64,000 nucleotides of DNA from Haloarchaeobius salinus. Lineage in GTDB: Archaea; Halobacteriota; Halobacteria; Halobacteriales; Natrialbaceae. The stretch is taken from the NCBI RefSeq assembly GCF_024464185.1, contig NZ_JANHAU010000002.1, forward strand, positions 124,001 through 188,000, in the 5' to 3' direction. Shown here one piece after another: positions 8,272 through 16,634 of this stretch. Position numbers and translations under genes: made by a program. Position 1 is the stretch's first letter; each line of letters begins with the position of its first letter. The notes below the pieces were generated by a model. That model was given only the letters and a program-made list of their open reading frames with translations. It was not told the origin of the DNA and ran no database searches.

Positions 8272-9084
8272 ATGACCGACCTCTCGCTCTCGCCGACCCA
8301 GCTGGACCGCTACTCCCGGCACGTCATCATGGACGAGGTCGGTCCCGACGGCCAGGCGAACCTGCTCGACGCCTCGGTCTGCTGTGTCGGTGCCGGCGGG
8401 CTCGGCTCGCCCGTCCTCGCCTACCTCGCCGCCGCCGGCGTCGGCCGCATCGGCATCGTCGACGACGACACCGTCGAGCGCTCGAACCTCCAGCGGCAGG
8501 TCGTCCACGGCGACGACGACGTCGGCCGCCCGAAGGTCGACAGCGCGGCCGAGTTCGTCGAGAACCTGAACCCCGACATCACCGTCGACCGCCACGAGCT
8601 CCGGGTCGACGCGGACACCGTCGGGGACCTCGTCGCCGACTACGACCTCGTCGTCGACGGCTCGGACAACTTCCCGACCCGGTACGTGATCAACGACGCC
8701 TGCGTCCTCGCTGGAAAACCGTTCGTCCACGGCGCAATCTACCGGTTCGAGGGGCAGGCGACGACGTACCTGCCGGACGGCCCCTGCTACCGCTGCGTCT
8801 TCCCCGAGGCCCCCGAACCCGGCACGGTCCCGGACTGCGCGACGACCGGCGTCCTCGGTGTGCTCCCGGGCGTCGTCGGCGGCATCATGGCCACCGAGGT
8901 CGTCAAGCACTTCGTGCCGGTCGGCGACCCGCTGGACGACCGGATGCTCGTCTACGACGCCGCCGACATGACCACCGACGAGGTGCCCGTCGCGAAGAAC
9001 CCCGACTGCCCGGTGTGTGGCGACGAACCGACCGTGCGGTCGCTGGGTGACGTGAGCTACTCGGGGACGTGTGCGGTGGAGTGA
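8272..9084 (+). CDS. ubaA: E1-like SAMP-activating / MoeB-ThiF family enzyme
   Basis: The 270-aa protein has the E1-like adenylation core: nucleotide loop GAGGLGSPV (40-48), VDDDTVERSNLQRQ (63-76) for Mg-ATP and substrate tail binding, and catalytic Cys189 in PDCATTG. A structural zinc site is formed by CYRC (172/175) and CPVC (246/249). In Haloferax the single MoeB-like protein UbaA activates ubiquitin-like SAMPs for protein tagging and for sulfur transfer to molybdopterin and tRNA thiolation; the same dual role is inferred here. The start was chosen at the conserved MTDLSLSPTQLDRYSRH. A T-rich box 'agtttttcac' lies 27 nt upstream. Confidence 0.88.
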   Translation: MTDLSLSPTQLDRYSRHVIMDEVGPDGQANLLDASVCCVGAGGLGSPVLAYLAAAGVGRIGIVDDDTVERSNLQRQVVHGDDDVGRPKVDSAAEFVENLNPDITVDRHELRVDADTVGDLVADYDLVVDGSDNFPTRYVINDACVLAGKPFVHGAIYRFEGQATTYLPDGPCYRCVFPEAPEPGTVPDCATTGVLGVLPGVVGGIMATEVVKHFVPVGDPLDDRMLVYDAADMTTDEVPVAKNPDCPVCGDEPTVRSLGDVSYSGTCAVE

Positions 9085-9093
9085 GGGGGCGGC

Positions 9094-10359
9094 TCAGGCT
9101 CGGAGTGCCCGCACCTCTCCGTCGGTCGCGACGTACAGCGTCTCGCCAGCGACGGCGAGTTCGGGCCGCTCGTTGACGGGCCGTCGCCAGAGCTCCTCAC
9201 CTGTCTCGGCGTCGAGCGCGACGAGTGAGTTCGCCAGATTCCGGTACGGTCCCGTGTAGACGGTGCCGTCTGCGACGACCGGCGACCGTGGGTCGGCATC
9301 GGGCTGGAACCGCCATTGCACCTCGCCGTCGTGTGTCACCGCGGCGACGACGCCGTCCTGTCTCAGCGTGCCCGTCCGCACGTCGGCCGTGGCGACGTAT
9401 GCGGTCCCGTCGGCGACGGCGGGTGTCCGGAGTCCCTGATCGAACGGGACCGTCACCGTCTGGACACCGTGTTCGGGGTTCGTGTCGTACACGGTCAGTC
9501 GACTCTGGGGCAGGTCATCGTCCTCGAAAACCCGATATTCGCCGCGGTAGACGAGACCGTCGTCGACGACCGGACTGTCAGTCGTCTCGTAGCCCAGGTA
9601 GTCGTTCTCCCACCGTCGTTCGAGACGGCGGTCGTCGACGGCCAGGGCAGAGAAGACTCGGTCCCCACCGTACAGCACGCTGCCGTCGGTCGCGACACGG
9701 TGTAGCCCCTCACGCTCCAGTCGGTCGACCACCTCCCCGGTGTCGGCGTGGAGGCACCGCACCTCGTCCGGGCCGAACAGGAACACCCAGCCCTCGCGCT
9801 CCACGAGGTCGTAGTCCCACACGTCGAAGTTACCGAGTCTGGTCGACCAGACCAGTTCCCCGTCGAAGGAGTCTAGCGCGACGATCCCGTCCCCGTTCCC
9901 GGCGTAGACCCTTCCCATGACGTACTCCAGGTTTCCCCCGTTCCCCCGGGTGGACCATCGCCAGCCCTGCTCGCCGGTCTCGGGGTCCAAGGCGACGACC
10001 GTCCCCGAGAGGTCCGCCAGCACCCACCCGCCTGCCACGATCAGGTTGTCGAAGTTGCCGCCGAGGGTGCTCACGTCCTCGGTCCAGACGGCCGACGGCT
10101 CCTCCCGGGGCGGCGACGCGAACGGGTTGTGACCGGTCCGTGCGAAGCCGTACTGTTCGGTCGGCCAGTCGTCCGGATTCGGCGTCCAGTTGGCGGGCAC
10201 CTGACGCTCCGGCGGCTCGACCCCGTCGCCGAGCAGCGTGTCGACGGTCGAACAGCCCGCGAGGGCACCGATACCGACGGTCGAGGCCGAGGCGAGGAAC
10301 GTGCGACGGAGGGAACTCGGAGTGGAGGGTGTGTCGGACGGCACACGATGGAAAACCAT
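9094..10359 (-). CDS. PQQ-like beta-propeller lipoprotein
   Basis: A 421-aa secreted protein. The N-terminus has twin arginines (SSLRRTFLASAS) and a lipobox LAGC with Cys36, so Tat export and lipid anchoring are likely. The rest is a PQQ-type propeller: repeats such as 'VVALDPETGEQGWRW' and 'LVALDAETGEELWRR', each with the Trp-docking pattern. BamB- or dehydrogenase-like proteins share this fold; no catalytic calcium or PQQ site is evident, so a scaffolding or extracellular binding role is as likely as enzymatic activity. The start was set at MVFHRV (10359). It diverges from mutL. Confidence 0.8.
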   Translation of the reverse strand: MVFHRVPSDTPSTPSSLRRTFLASASTVGIGALAGCSTVDTLLGDGVEPPERQVPANWTPNPDDWPTEQYGFARTGHNPFASPPREEPSAVWTEDVSTLGGNFDNLIVAGGWVLADLSGTVVALDPETGEQGWRWSTRGNGGNLEYVMGRVYAGNGDGIVALDSFDGELVWSTRLGNFDVWDYDLVEREGWVFLFGPDEVRCLHADTGEVVDRLEREGLHRVATDGSVLYGGDRVFSALAVDDRRLERRWENDYLGYETTDSPVVDDGLVYRGEYRVFEDDDLPQSRLTVYDTNPEHGVQTVTVPFDQGLRTPAVADGTAYVATADVRTGTLRQDGVVAAVTHDGEVQWRFQPDADPRSPVVADGTVYTGPYRNLANSLVALDAETGEELWRRPVNERPELAVAGETLYVATDGEVRALRA

Positions 10360-10424
10360 TGGTAACGGCAAGTGTCTTTCCCCGGACCACAGCACGTATT
10401 GCGTTCGCACCCGACCCGACGCAC

Positions 10425-12617
10425 ATGCCCGACACGGACATCCGGAAGCTCGACCAGGCGACGGTCGAGCGCATCGCCGCCGGCGAGGTCGTCGAGCGCC
10501 CGGCGTCGGTGGTGAAGGAGCTCGTCGAGAACAGCCTCGACGCCGACGCGACCCGGGTCGACGTCGCCGTGGAGAACGGCGGGGTCGACGGCGTGACGGT
10601 CGCGGACGACGGCGTGGGGATGACGGAGGCCGACGTGCGCGCCGCGGTCCGCGAACACACGACGAGCAAGATACGCGACATCGACGACCTCGAAGGTGGG
10701 GTGGGTACGCTCGGCTTCCGGGGGGAGGCGCTGCACACCATCGGGGCGGTCTCCAGAACGACGATCCGAACGAAGCCGCGGGACACCGACGACGGCCCGG
10801 CGGAGGGAACCGAACTCGTCTACGAGGGCGGCGAGGTGCAGTCCGTCGGACCGGTCGGCAGACCGGCCGGGACGACCATCGAGGTCGCGGAGCTGTTCTT
10901 CAACACGCCGGCACGGAAGAAGTACCTGAAGACCCGCGCGACGGAGTTCAGCCACGTCAACCGCGTCGTGACGCGCTACGCGCTGGCGAACCCCGACGTG
11001 GCCGTCTCGCTAGAGCACGACGGCCGGGAGGTGTTCGGGACGACCGGGCAGGGCGACCTGCGCTCGGCGGTCCTCGCCGTCTACGGCAAGGAGGTCGCGC
11101 AGGCGATGGAGTCCGTCGACGCCCCGGACCTCGACGACGGCCCGCTCGACGCCGTCTCGGGACTGGTCTCGCACCCGGAGACGACCCGGAGCACCCGCGA
11201 GTACGTCTCGACGTTCGTCAACGGCCGGTTCGTCACCTCGAAGCCCGTCCGGGACGCGGTGCTCTCGGCGTACGACGGTCAGCTCGCCGGCGACCGCTAC
11301 CCGTTCGTCGTGCTCGACCTCTCGGTCGACCCCGGCGAGGTCGACGTGAACGTCCACCCGCGCAAGATGGAGGTGCGGTTCTCCGATGAGGCGGGCGTGC
11401 GCCGGCAGGTCCACGCCGCCGTCGAGGACGCGCTGCTCGACGCCGGCCTCCTCCGGTCGTCGGCCCCGCGCGGGAAGTCGAAGGCTCCGGAGGCGGACGT
11501 GCGGCCCGAGGCGGCGACCGACGTGACGGAAACCGCCGATACCGCGGAACCGACCACCGGGACGGACGAGACGGCGGCCAGCGCCGGGGATACCGCGTCT
11601 CGGGACACCCGGAACCGCGTGTCGTCGACGGAGCACCCGGCCCAGTCGCGGCCGGCCGGCGAGTCCTCGTCGCCATCGACGCCCGCAGCCGATGCCGGGT
11701 CGTCGACGCCGGCCGCCGACACGGAGCCCGCATCGACGGCGGAGCCGACCACGTCGACCGAGCCCACCGAATCGACCGACGAAACGACCGACGCGCCGGA
11801 CTGGGGGACCACCGAGACGCGCGAGCGGCCGACCGACCTCGGCGAGTTCGGTCCCGGTGACTCCCAGTCGTCGGGCGGCTGGCCGGACCCGCCGTCGTCG
11901 AGCGAGCACGCGGGACCGGCCACACCGGAATCGGCGGACGACCGCAAGTTCGGCGGCGAGCGCACCCAGACGACGTTGACCGGCGAGGACGCCACCGAAC
12001 GGACCGACTACGACGCGCTCCCCCGGCTGGAGGTGCTCGGACAGTACCGCGACACGTACTTCGTCGCCACCTCGCCCGACGGCCTCGTCCTCGTCGACCA
12101 GCACGCCGCCGACGAGCGGGTCAACTACGAGCGGCTCCGGGCGCAGTTCGAGGAGGGCGCGACCGCCCAGACCCTGGCCGAGCCGGTCGAACTCGAGCTC
12201 ACCGCCGGGGAGGCCGCGGCGTTCCCGGACTACCGCGAGGCGCTCTCCGCACTCGGCTTCCGCGCCGAGCGGACGGGCGACCGGACGGTGGCCGTGACCG
12301 CGGTCCCCGCCGTCTTCCGGAAGACGCTCGACCCCGAGGACCTGCGGGACGTGCTCGCCGGCTTCGTCGCCGAGGGGGCCGACGGCGAGGCGACCGTGGA
12401 CGAGCTGGCCGACGAGTTCGTCGCCGACCTCGCCTGCTACCCCTCGATCACGGGCAACACGTCGCTGACCGAGGGCTCCGTGGTCGGCCTGCTCGCGGCG
12501 CTCGACGACTGCGAGAACCCGTGGGCCTGCCCGCACGGCCGCCCGACGCTCGTCTCGTTCCCCGACGACGAGATCGAGGCGCGCTTCGAGCGCGACTACC
12601 CGGGCCACGGTGGGTAG
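10425..12617 (+). CDS. mutL: DNA mismatch repair protein MutL, endonuclease type
   Basis: The 730-aa protein has a GHKL ATPase N-terminus (VVKELVENSLDA near 29-40, ADDGVGM, GFRGEALHTI, FFNTPARKKYL), a long low-complexity linker rich in T, S, P, E and D (about 344-531), and a C-terminal domain (532-730). The C-terminus carries DQHAADERVNYE at about 558, which fits the DQHA(X)2E(X)4E nicking motif, plus ACYPSI and CPHGRP. This predicts a strand-nicking MutL as in Bacillus and eukaryotes, unlike E. coli MutL. The start at MPDTDIRKLD fits a TATA-like box 27 nt upstream. rtcA follows after 2 bp. No mutS is adjacent in this window. Confidence 0.92.
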   Translation: MPDTDIRKLDQATVERIAAGEVVERPASVVKELVENSLDADATRVDVAVENGGVDGVTVADDGVGMTEADVRAAVREHTTSKIRDIDDLEGGVGTLGFRGEALHTIGAVSRTTIRTKPRDTDDGPAEGTELVYEGGEVQSVGPVGRPAGTTIEVAELFFNTPARKKYLKTRATEFSHVNRVVTRYALANPDVAVSLEHDGREVFGTTGQGDLRSAVLAVYGKEVAQAMESVDAPDLDDGPLDAVSGLVSHPETTRSTREYVSTFVNGRFVTSKPVRDAVLSAYDGQLAGDRYPFVVLDLSVDPGEVDVNVHPRKMEVRFSDEAGVRRQVHAAVEDALLDAGLLRSSAPRGKSKAPEADVRPEAATDVTETADTAEPTTGTDETAASAGDTASRDTRNRVSSTEHPAQSRPAGESSSPSTPAADAGSSTPAADTEPASTAEPTTSTEPTESTDETTDAPDWGTTETRERPTDLGEFGPGDSQSSGGWPDPPSSSEHAGPATPESADDRKFGGERTQTTLTGEDATERTDYDALPRLEVLGQYRDTYFVATSPDGLVLVDQHAADERVNYERLRAQFEEGATAQTLAEPVELELTAGEAAAFPDYREALSALGFRAERTGDRTVAVTAVPAVFRKTLDPEDLRDVLAGFVAEGADGEATVDELADEFVADLACYPSITGNTSLTEGSVVGLLAALDDCENPWACPHGRPTLVSFPDDEIEARFERDYPGHGG

Positions 12618-12619
12618 CG

Positions 12620-13630
12620 ATGCGGACCATCGACGGCGGCGACGGCGGGGGGCAGGTCCTCCGGTCGGCCCTCTCGCTCGCGGCCGTCCGTGGCGAGCCG
12701 GTCCGGGTCGAGAACGTTCGCGGGGACCGTCCGAACCCCGGACTCAAACACCAGCATCTCGCCGGACTCTCCGCCATCGCGACGGTCTGTGACGCCACGG
12801 TCGAGGGCGACGACCTCGGCAGCGAGACGGTCGTCTTCGACCCCGGCGAGCCCGAGCCCGGGTGCTACGCCGTCGACGTGGGCACTGCGGGGGCCGTCAC
12901 GCTCGTCTTCGAGACCCTGCTCCCGCTCTCGGCGACCCTCGACGGCCCGCTGTCGGTGACCGCGACCGGCGGGACCGACGTGGCGTGGTCGCCGGCGCTC
13001 GACTACTACGAGCGGGTCCGGCTGCCGCTCGCGCGTCGGGCCGGCCTCCACGCCGCCCTCGAAACCGACCGACGGGGGTTCTACCCGGAGGGCGGCGGCG
13101 AGGCGACGCTGCACGTCGCGCCGGGCGACCCGCGACCGCTCTCGCTCACGGGTCGCGGCGAACTCCGCTGTGTCCGCGTGCGCTCGGTCGCCTCCGCCGA
13201 CCTCGCCGACGCCGACGTGGCGGCGCGACAGGCGACCGCGGCGACAGATGCGCTGCGGGGAGCCGTCGCCGCACCGGTCCGGGAGCGCACCGTCACGACC
13301 GTCGACGCCCGGTCGACGGGCTCGGCCGTCCTGGTCGTGTTGGACTACGAGGACACCGTCGCCGGGTTCGATGCGCTCGGGGAGCCCGGTCGCCCGGCCG
13401 AGGACGTGGCGGAGGCGGCCGTCGACGACGCCGTGGCGTTCCACCGTGGACGGGGGACCGTCGACGCCCACGCCGGGGACCAGCTCGTCCTCCCCCTCGC
13501 ACTCGGTGGTGGGAGGGGCCGGCTCCCGCGAGTTACCGACCACGTCGAGACGAACGTCGCCGTCGCGCAGGGGTTCGGCTACGACGTCTCCCTCGACGAG
13601 CGCGACGGTGGCGTGCGTCTGTCGGGCTGA
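12620..13630 (+). CDS. rtcA: RNA 3'-terminal phosphate cyclase
   Basis: The 336-aa protein begins with the family signature IDGGDGGGQVLRSALSLA and contains RPNPGLKHQHL, RGFYPEGGGE and DAHAGDQLVLPLAL. His284 in the last motif corresponds to the nucleophile that is adenylated in RtcA. The enzyme converts RNA 3'-phosphate to a 2',3'-cyclic phosphate using ATP; its biological use in haloarchaea is unsettled. It starts 2 bp after the mutL stop and is therefore probably translated from the same mRNA, an association more likely positional than functional. Confidence 0.9.
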   Translation: MRTIDGGDGGGQVLRSALSLAAVRGEPVRVENVRGDRPNPGLKHQHLAGLSAIATVCDATVEGDDLGSETVVFDPGEPEPGCYAVDVGTAGAVTLVFETLLPLSATLDGPLSVTATGGTDVAWSPALDYYERVRLPLARRAGLHAALETDRRGFYPEGGGEATLHVAPGDPRPLSLTGRGELRCVRVRSVASADLADADVAARQATAATDALRGAVAAPVRERTVTTVDARSTGSAVLVVLDYEDTVAGFDALGEPGRPAEDVAEAAVDDAVAFHRGRGTVDAHAGDQLVLPLALGGGRGRLPRVTDHVETNVAVAQGFGYDVSLDERDGGVRLSG

Positions 13631-13685
13631 CACCTCCACCCCGGCTTTCGATCCGATACGCCGACGACGGCGGCTGGAGGGGACA

Positions 13686-13692
13686 CTTATAC
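13686..13692 (+). promoter_or_regulatory. TATA-like box ahead of the kdgK leader ORF
   Basis: 'cttatac' is centred about 27 nt before ATG 13716, not before the kdgK ATG at 13760. By the spacing seen at other genes here, transcription should begin at the first codon of the 15-codon leader ORF. Confidence 0.55.
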
Positions 13693-13715
13693 CGGTGCCG
13701 TCCGTTCGGCCGCAC

Positions 13716-13763
13716 ATGAGTGCTGTGAGCCAGTCGGCGGCGACGCCGGGAGGGTACCGATGA
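13716..13763 (+). CDS. Candidate leader mini-ORF overlapping kdgK start (15 aa)
   Basis: ATG at 13716 opens a 15-codon frame (MSAVSQSAATPGGYR) ending in TGA at 13761-13763, which overlaps the kdgK ATG as ATGA. A GGGAGGG Shine-Dalgarno-like run at about 13748-13754 lies inside it, 6 nt before the kdgK start. The predicted transcription start coincides with its ATG. This fits a leaderless leader peptide coupled to kdgK translation, but translation is not proven and a chance ORF is possible. Confidence 0.45.
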   Translation: MSAVSQSAATPGGYR

Positions 13764-14716
13764 GCGACGACCTCGTCACGTTCGGCGAGTCCATGCTGCG
13801 GCTCTCGCCGCCGGGGAACGAGCGGGTGGAGACGACCGGGCAGCTGGACGTCCACGCCGCCGGTGCCGAGTCGAACACGGCCATCGCGGCCGAGCGACTC
13901 GGCGCGAAGGCGGCCTGGATGTCGAAGCTCCCCGACACGCCGCCGGGTCGTCGCATCGCGAACGGCATCCGCAAGCACGACATCACGACGGACGTGGTCT
14001 GGTCCGAGGACGGCCGCCCGGGGGCGTACTACCTCGAACACGCGGGCAAGCCCCGCGGGACGAACGTCGTCTACGACCGCGCCGACTCCGAGTTCTCGAC
14101 GGCCGCCGCCGAGGAGTTCAACCTCGACCGGGTGCGCGACGCGACCGCCTTCTACACGACCGGCATCACGCCCGCGCTCTCCGAGCAGATGCGCGAGACG
14201 ACCGTCAACATGCTGAGCGTCGCCCGCAACGCCGGCACGATGGTCGCCTTCGACGTGAACTACCGGCGCAAGCTCTGGTCGCCCGAGGCGGCCCGGAACA
14301 CCATCACGCGGCTGTTCCCGGCCATCGACGTGCTCGTCATCGCGGCGAAGGACGCCGAGGCGGTGCTCGACTACGACGGCGAGCCGACCCAGCTCGCCCA
14401 CCACCTCGCCTCGGAGTACGAGTTCCGCACCGTCGTCGTCACCCGTGGCGAACACGGCGCGGTCGCCATCCACGACAACGTCGTCCACGAGCAGGACGCC
14501 TTCGAGACCGACACGCACGACCCCATCGGCTCCGGTGACGCCTTCACGGGTGCGTTCCTCGCCCGCCGGCTCTCGGGCGACGACGTCGCTCGCTCGCTGA
14601 AGTACGCCACCGCGACCGCCGCGCTCAAGCGGACCATCCCCGGCGACGTGGCCACCGTCACCAAGTCCGAGGTCGAGGCCATCGTCGGCGACCGCACCGA
14701 GGACATCTCGCGCTGA
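13760..14716 (+). CDS. kdgK: PfkB-family sugar kinase, probable 2-keto-3-deoxygluconate kinase
   Basis: The 318-aa protein has the PfkB layout: N-terminal FGESMLRLSPPGN (sugar-binding region of KDG kinases), AGAESNTAIA, and the anion-hole/catalytic motif DPIGSGDAFTGAF with Asp260 as base. The FGE(S/I)MLRL(S/T)PPG opening is characteristic of KDG kinases, which act in the haloarchaeal semi-phosphorylative Entner-Doudoroff route. I prefer that substrate over fructose or ribose, but the call rests on family resemblance. The ATG overlaps the stop of the upstream mini-ORF and has a good Shine-Dalgarno, unusual for this leaderless-rich window. No other pathway gene is adjacent. Confidence 0.82.
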   Translation: MSDDLVTFGESMLRLSPPGNERVETTGQLDVHAAGAESNTAIAAERLGAKAAWMSKLPDTPPGRRIANGIRKHDITTDVVWSEDGRPGAYYLEHAGKPRGTNVVYDRADSEFSTAAAEEFNLDRVRDATAFYTTGITPALSEQMRETTVNMLSVARNAGTMVAFDVNYRRKLWSPEAARNTITRLFPAIDVLVIAAKDAEAVLDYDGEPTQLAHHLASEYEFRTVVVTRGEHGAVAIHDNVVHEQDAFETDTHDPIGSGDAFTGAFLARRLSGDDVARSLKYATATAALKRTIPGDVATVTKSEVEAIVGDRTEDISR

Positions 14717-14788
14717 CGCCGGCCCGCGTTCCTCGGAACCTGAGACCGGTGTCGTCTGTTTAATGTGTTCCCGTGCGTAGCATCGCGT

Positions 14789-15271
14789 ATGACCTACGTC
14801 GTCCCGTTCGACGACCAGCGCCTCTCTCGTGTCGCGCTCGACCGTGCGCAGTCGTACGCGAGCCTGACCGACGAGCGCGTCGTCGCCGTCTCGGTCGTCC
14901 CGAGAAACCCCGGCTACGCCACGGAGCGCGGCTGGCTCGCCCCCGACGAGAGCTTCGACGTGCGGCTGGTGCTCGACCGACTCGCGGAGAAGGTCGACAG
15001 CATCGCACCCGAAGCCGAGTTCGAGTACGTCCTCGCGGACCGGTACGCGTCGCCGGGGACCATCTCCTCGAAGATCCGCCGCAGGGCCCGGAACATGGAC
15101 GCGACCGTCGTCTTCGTCGGGAGCGAGAACGCCGGTCGGATGCTGACCACGCTCCGGAGCGTCGGCCACAGCGTCGCGGCCGACGACACCTACGACGTCC
15201 ACATCGTCCGACACGACCGGGCGACCGGCGTGCCGGCGCTCGACGAGTACTCGAACCTGTTCGAGGAGTGA
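14789..15271 (+). CDS. UspA-like universal stress domain protein
   Basis: The 160-aa protein has the Usp alpha/beta fold: strand 1 'TYVVPFDDQRLSRVALDRA', VVAVSVVPRN, a central helix with LVLDRLAEKVDSI, and a C-terminal 'TVVFVGSENAGRML...SVGHSVAADDTYDVHIVR'. The usual ATP-binding GxxGxRG(S/T) loop is replaced by GSENAGRM, so nucleotide binding is uncertain. The start is placed at MTYVVPF, 27 nt after a TATA-like 'gtttaatg'. It appears monocistronic. Confidence 0.72.
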   Translation: MTYVVPFDDQRLSRVALDRAQSYASLTDERVVAVSVVPRNPGYATERGWLAPDESFDVRLVLDRLAEKVDSIAPEAEFEYVLADRYASPGTISSKIRRRARNMDATVVFVGSENAGRMLTTLRSVGHSVAADDTYDVHIVRHDRATGVPALDEYSNLFEE

Positions 15272-15376
15272 CCACGTCCGGCCGAACCAGTTGGTAGCAG
15301 TCGTACTTCCATCGGGTGGTTCCAACCCCGATTAGGCGACCGTTATTCCCACCGGTCCGGTCTTGTGGCCGGTGCG

Positions 15377-15668
15377 ATGGATCGGATGGCACCGCTGCTG
15401 GCCGCGCTGCTGGTCGTCGCCTCCGCCGCAACCCACAGCAGCCGCAGTCACGGCCGATCGACCCGAGACGCACGCAGAAGGCCACGCTGGCGCACACGTC
15501 AGCTACGACGTGCAGGGCGACGCGGTCGTCGACTACACCGTCGACAACGAGACGATGGTGGAGTCGATGCACGTCGAGTCCCGGTCGAACTACGAGAGTC
15601 GGGCGGGCGTGAGCCGCGGGATCCTCGACGGACTGTTCCGGGACGCCGCAGAACAGGTCGAAGGATAG
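15377..15668 (+). pseudogene. Frameshifted small secreted-protein gene
   Basis: ATG 15377 opens a convincing signal peptide (MDRMAPLLAALLVVASAA), but this frame then turns into arginine-rich nonsense. The next frame continues smoothly as AAAVTADRPETHAEGHAGAH and on to an acidic mature domain ending at TAG 15666-15668. Removing one C from the CCC run at 15432-15434 joins them into a 96-aa protein with an unbroken signal peptide and mature chain. Either a one-base insertion has inactivated the gene or the run is a sequencing error. A TATA-like 'cgttattccc' (15341-15350) remains upstream. I do not recognise the mature domain. Confidence 0.6.
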
Positions 15669-15731
15669 ACACTGTGTTCCCGAGGCCCAGGTTTATAGGC
15701 CGTTAATGCGTGTTAGCTCGTGTCCATACGT

Positions 15732-15739
15732 GTTTATAT
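15732..15739 (+). promoter_or_regulatory. TATA box for hsp20
   Basis: 'tttatata' is a strong TATA element centred about 27 nt before ATG 15762, so the small heat-shock mRNA should be leaderless. The surrounding 15730-15748 region is nearly all A/T in a GC-rich genome. Confidence 0.65.
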
Positions 15740-15761
15740 AGATATAAGTCGTCTATCTGGT

Positions 15762-16208
15762 ATGGCATTCAGAACCTTCGACGACATGGACAGCATGTTC
15801 GACCAGATGGACCAGATGTTCGACGACATGCGAGCGAGCTGGATGGGCATGACACCCCAGCTCGAGTCCGGCAACGGCTCCGACCTCGTGACCGCCGACG
15901 CGAGCGCGACCAGCCTCACCGAGCGCGACGGCAGCTACGTGTTCGTGATGGACCTGCCCGGCTTCGAACGCGAGGACATCGAGCTCACCTTCCGCGATGG
16001 TCTCCTCCACATCGACGCTGTCACCGAGATCGACCACGACTCGGAGTTCGTGTCGATGCACCAGTCGCGCCGCAGCAGCGAGCACGTCCGCATCCCCGGC
16101 GAGATCGTCGGCGAGGAGATCGAGGCGACCTACCGCAACGGCGTCCTCGAGGTCCACCTCCCCATGCTCGAGAGCGAGGACGACTACCACATCTCCATCC
16201 AGGACTGA
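15762..16208 (+). CDS. Hsp20 / alpha-crystallin small heat-shock protein
   Basis: The 148-aa protein has a Met/Asp-rich N-terminal arm (residues 1-45, repeated 'MDxMFDQMDQMFDDM' pattern), an alpha-crystallin domain (about 50-140, with VFVMDLPGFEREDIELTFRD and the signature 'YRNGVLEVHLPML') and a very short tail. It lacks a clear IxI motif at the end (HISIQD may serve). It should be an ATP-independent holdase for unfolding proteins. The start MAFRTFDDMD is supported by the strong TATA box 27 nt upstream. The Met-rich arm is typical of haloarchaeal members. Confidence 0.9.
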   Translation: MAFRTFDDMDSMFDQMDQMFDDMRASWMGMTPQLESGNGSDLVTADASATSLTERDGSYVFVMDLPGFEREDIELTFRDGLLHIDAVTEIDHDSEFVSMHQSRRSSEHVRIPGEIVGEEIEATYRNGVLEVHLPMLESEDDYHISIQD

Positions 16209-16397
16209 GCGCCCCAGTACGGCGTAACCGCCCCGAGCGTGCACGACGGGGCCGTCGCCGCTGATGGACGCCACGGTTCGCTCTTCGGTGATCTCTTTGA
16301 CGCGGATTTTGGTTTCTGCCCCTTCGTATATTCAAACTATCTTTCTCGGAATGGAATCATTAGTTAACTTTACTCTATTGGCCGATGAGCGAGAGGT

Positions 16398-16634
16398 ATG
16401 CGCGCACATCTGAGTACTGCCGTGATGCTCCTCGGGCTCGTCGTGACCGTCGGCTCCGGCTGGTACATCGCCAAGGGGCCCTTCTTCGGCTTCGCGACGC
16501 CTTCGCTGCCCGCCGTTCTCGGCGCGACCGGCGTCTTCGTCTTCGGCATCATCGTCTTCGGCTGGGGGCTGAGCAGTCGCATCGACGCCGGACGTGGCAC
16601 CGAGCGCGTCGTCCCGAGCAACGAGAAGGTCTAG
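16398..16634 (+). CDS. Small two-helix membrane protein (78 aa)
   Basis: Two hydrophobic segments (about 6-23 and 36-57) with a short polar C-terminus ending SNEKV. No domain is recognised; similar two-helix proteins are common and unassigned in haloarchaea. The 180-bp region before it is distinctly A/T-rich (16311-16380), and an A/T stretch near 16363-16374 is correctly placed for a leaderless start. The last 4 bp overlap the end of the convergent cetZ gene. Confidence 0.65.
   Translation: MRAHLSTAVMLLGLVVTVGSGWYIAKGPFFGFATPSLPAVLGATGVFVFGIIVFGWGLSSRIDAGRGTERVVPSNEKV

Noticed and set aside
12596-15325. Very long minus-strand open frame antisense to rtcA, kdgK and usp
   Set aside because: GC-rich codon bias keeps the opposite frame open. 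The translation is V/D/G/R-rich without domains, while the plus-strand genes have clear motifs.
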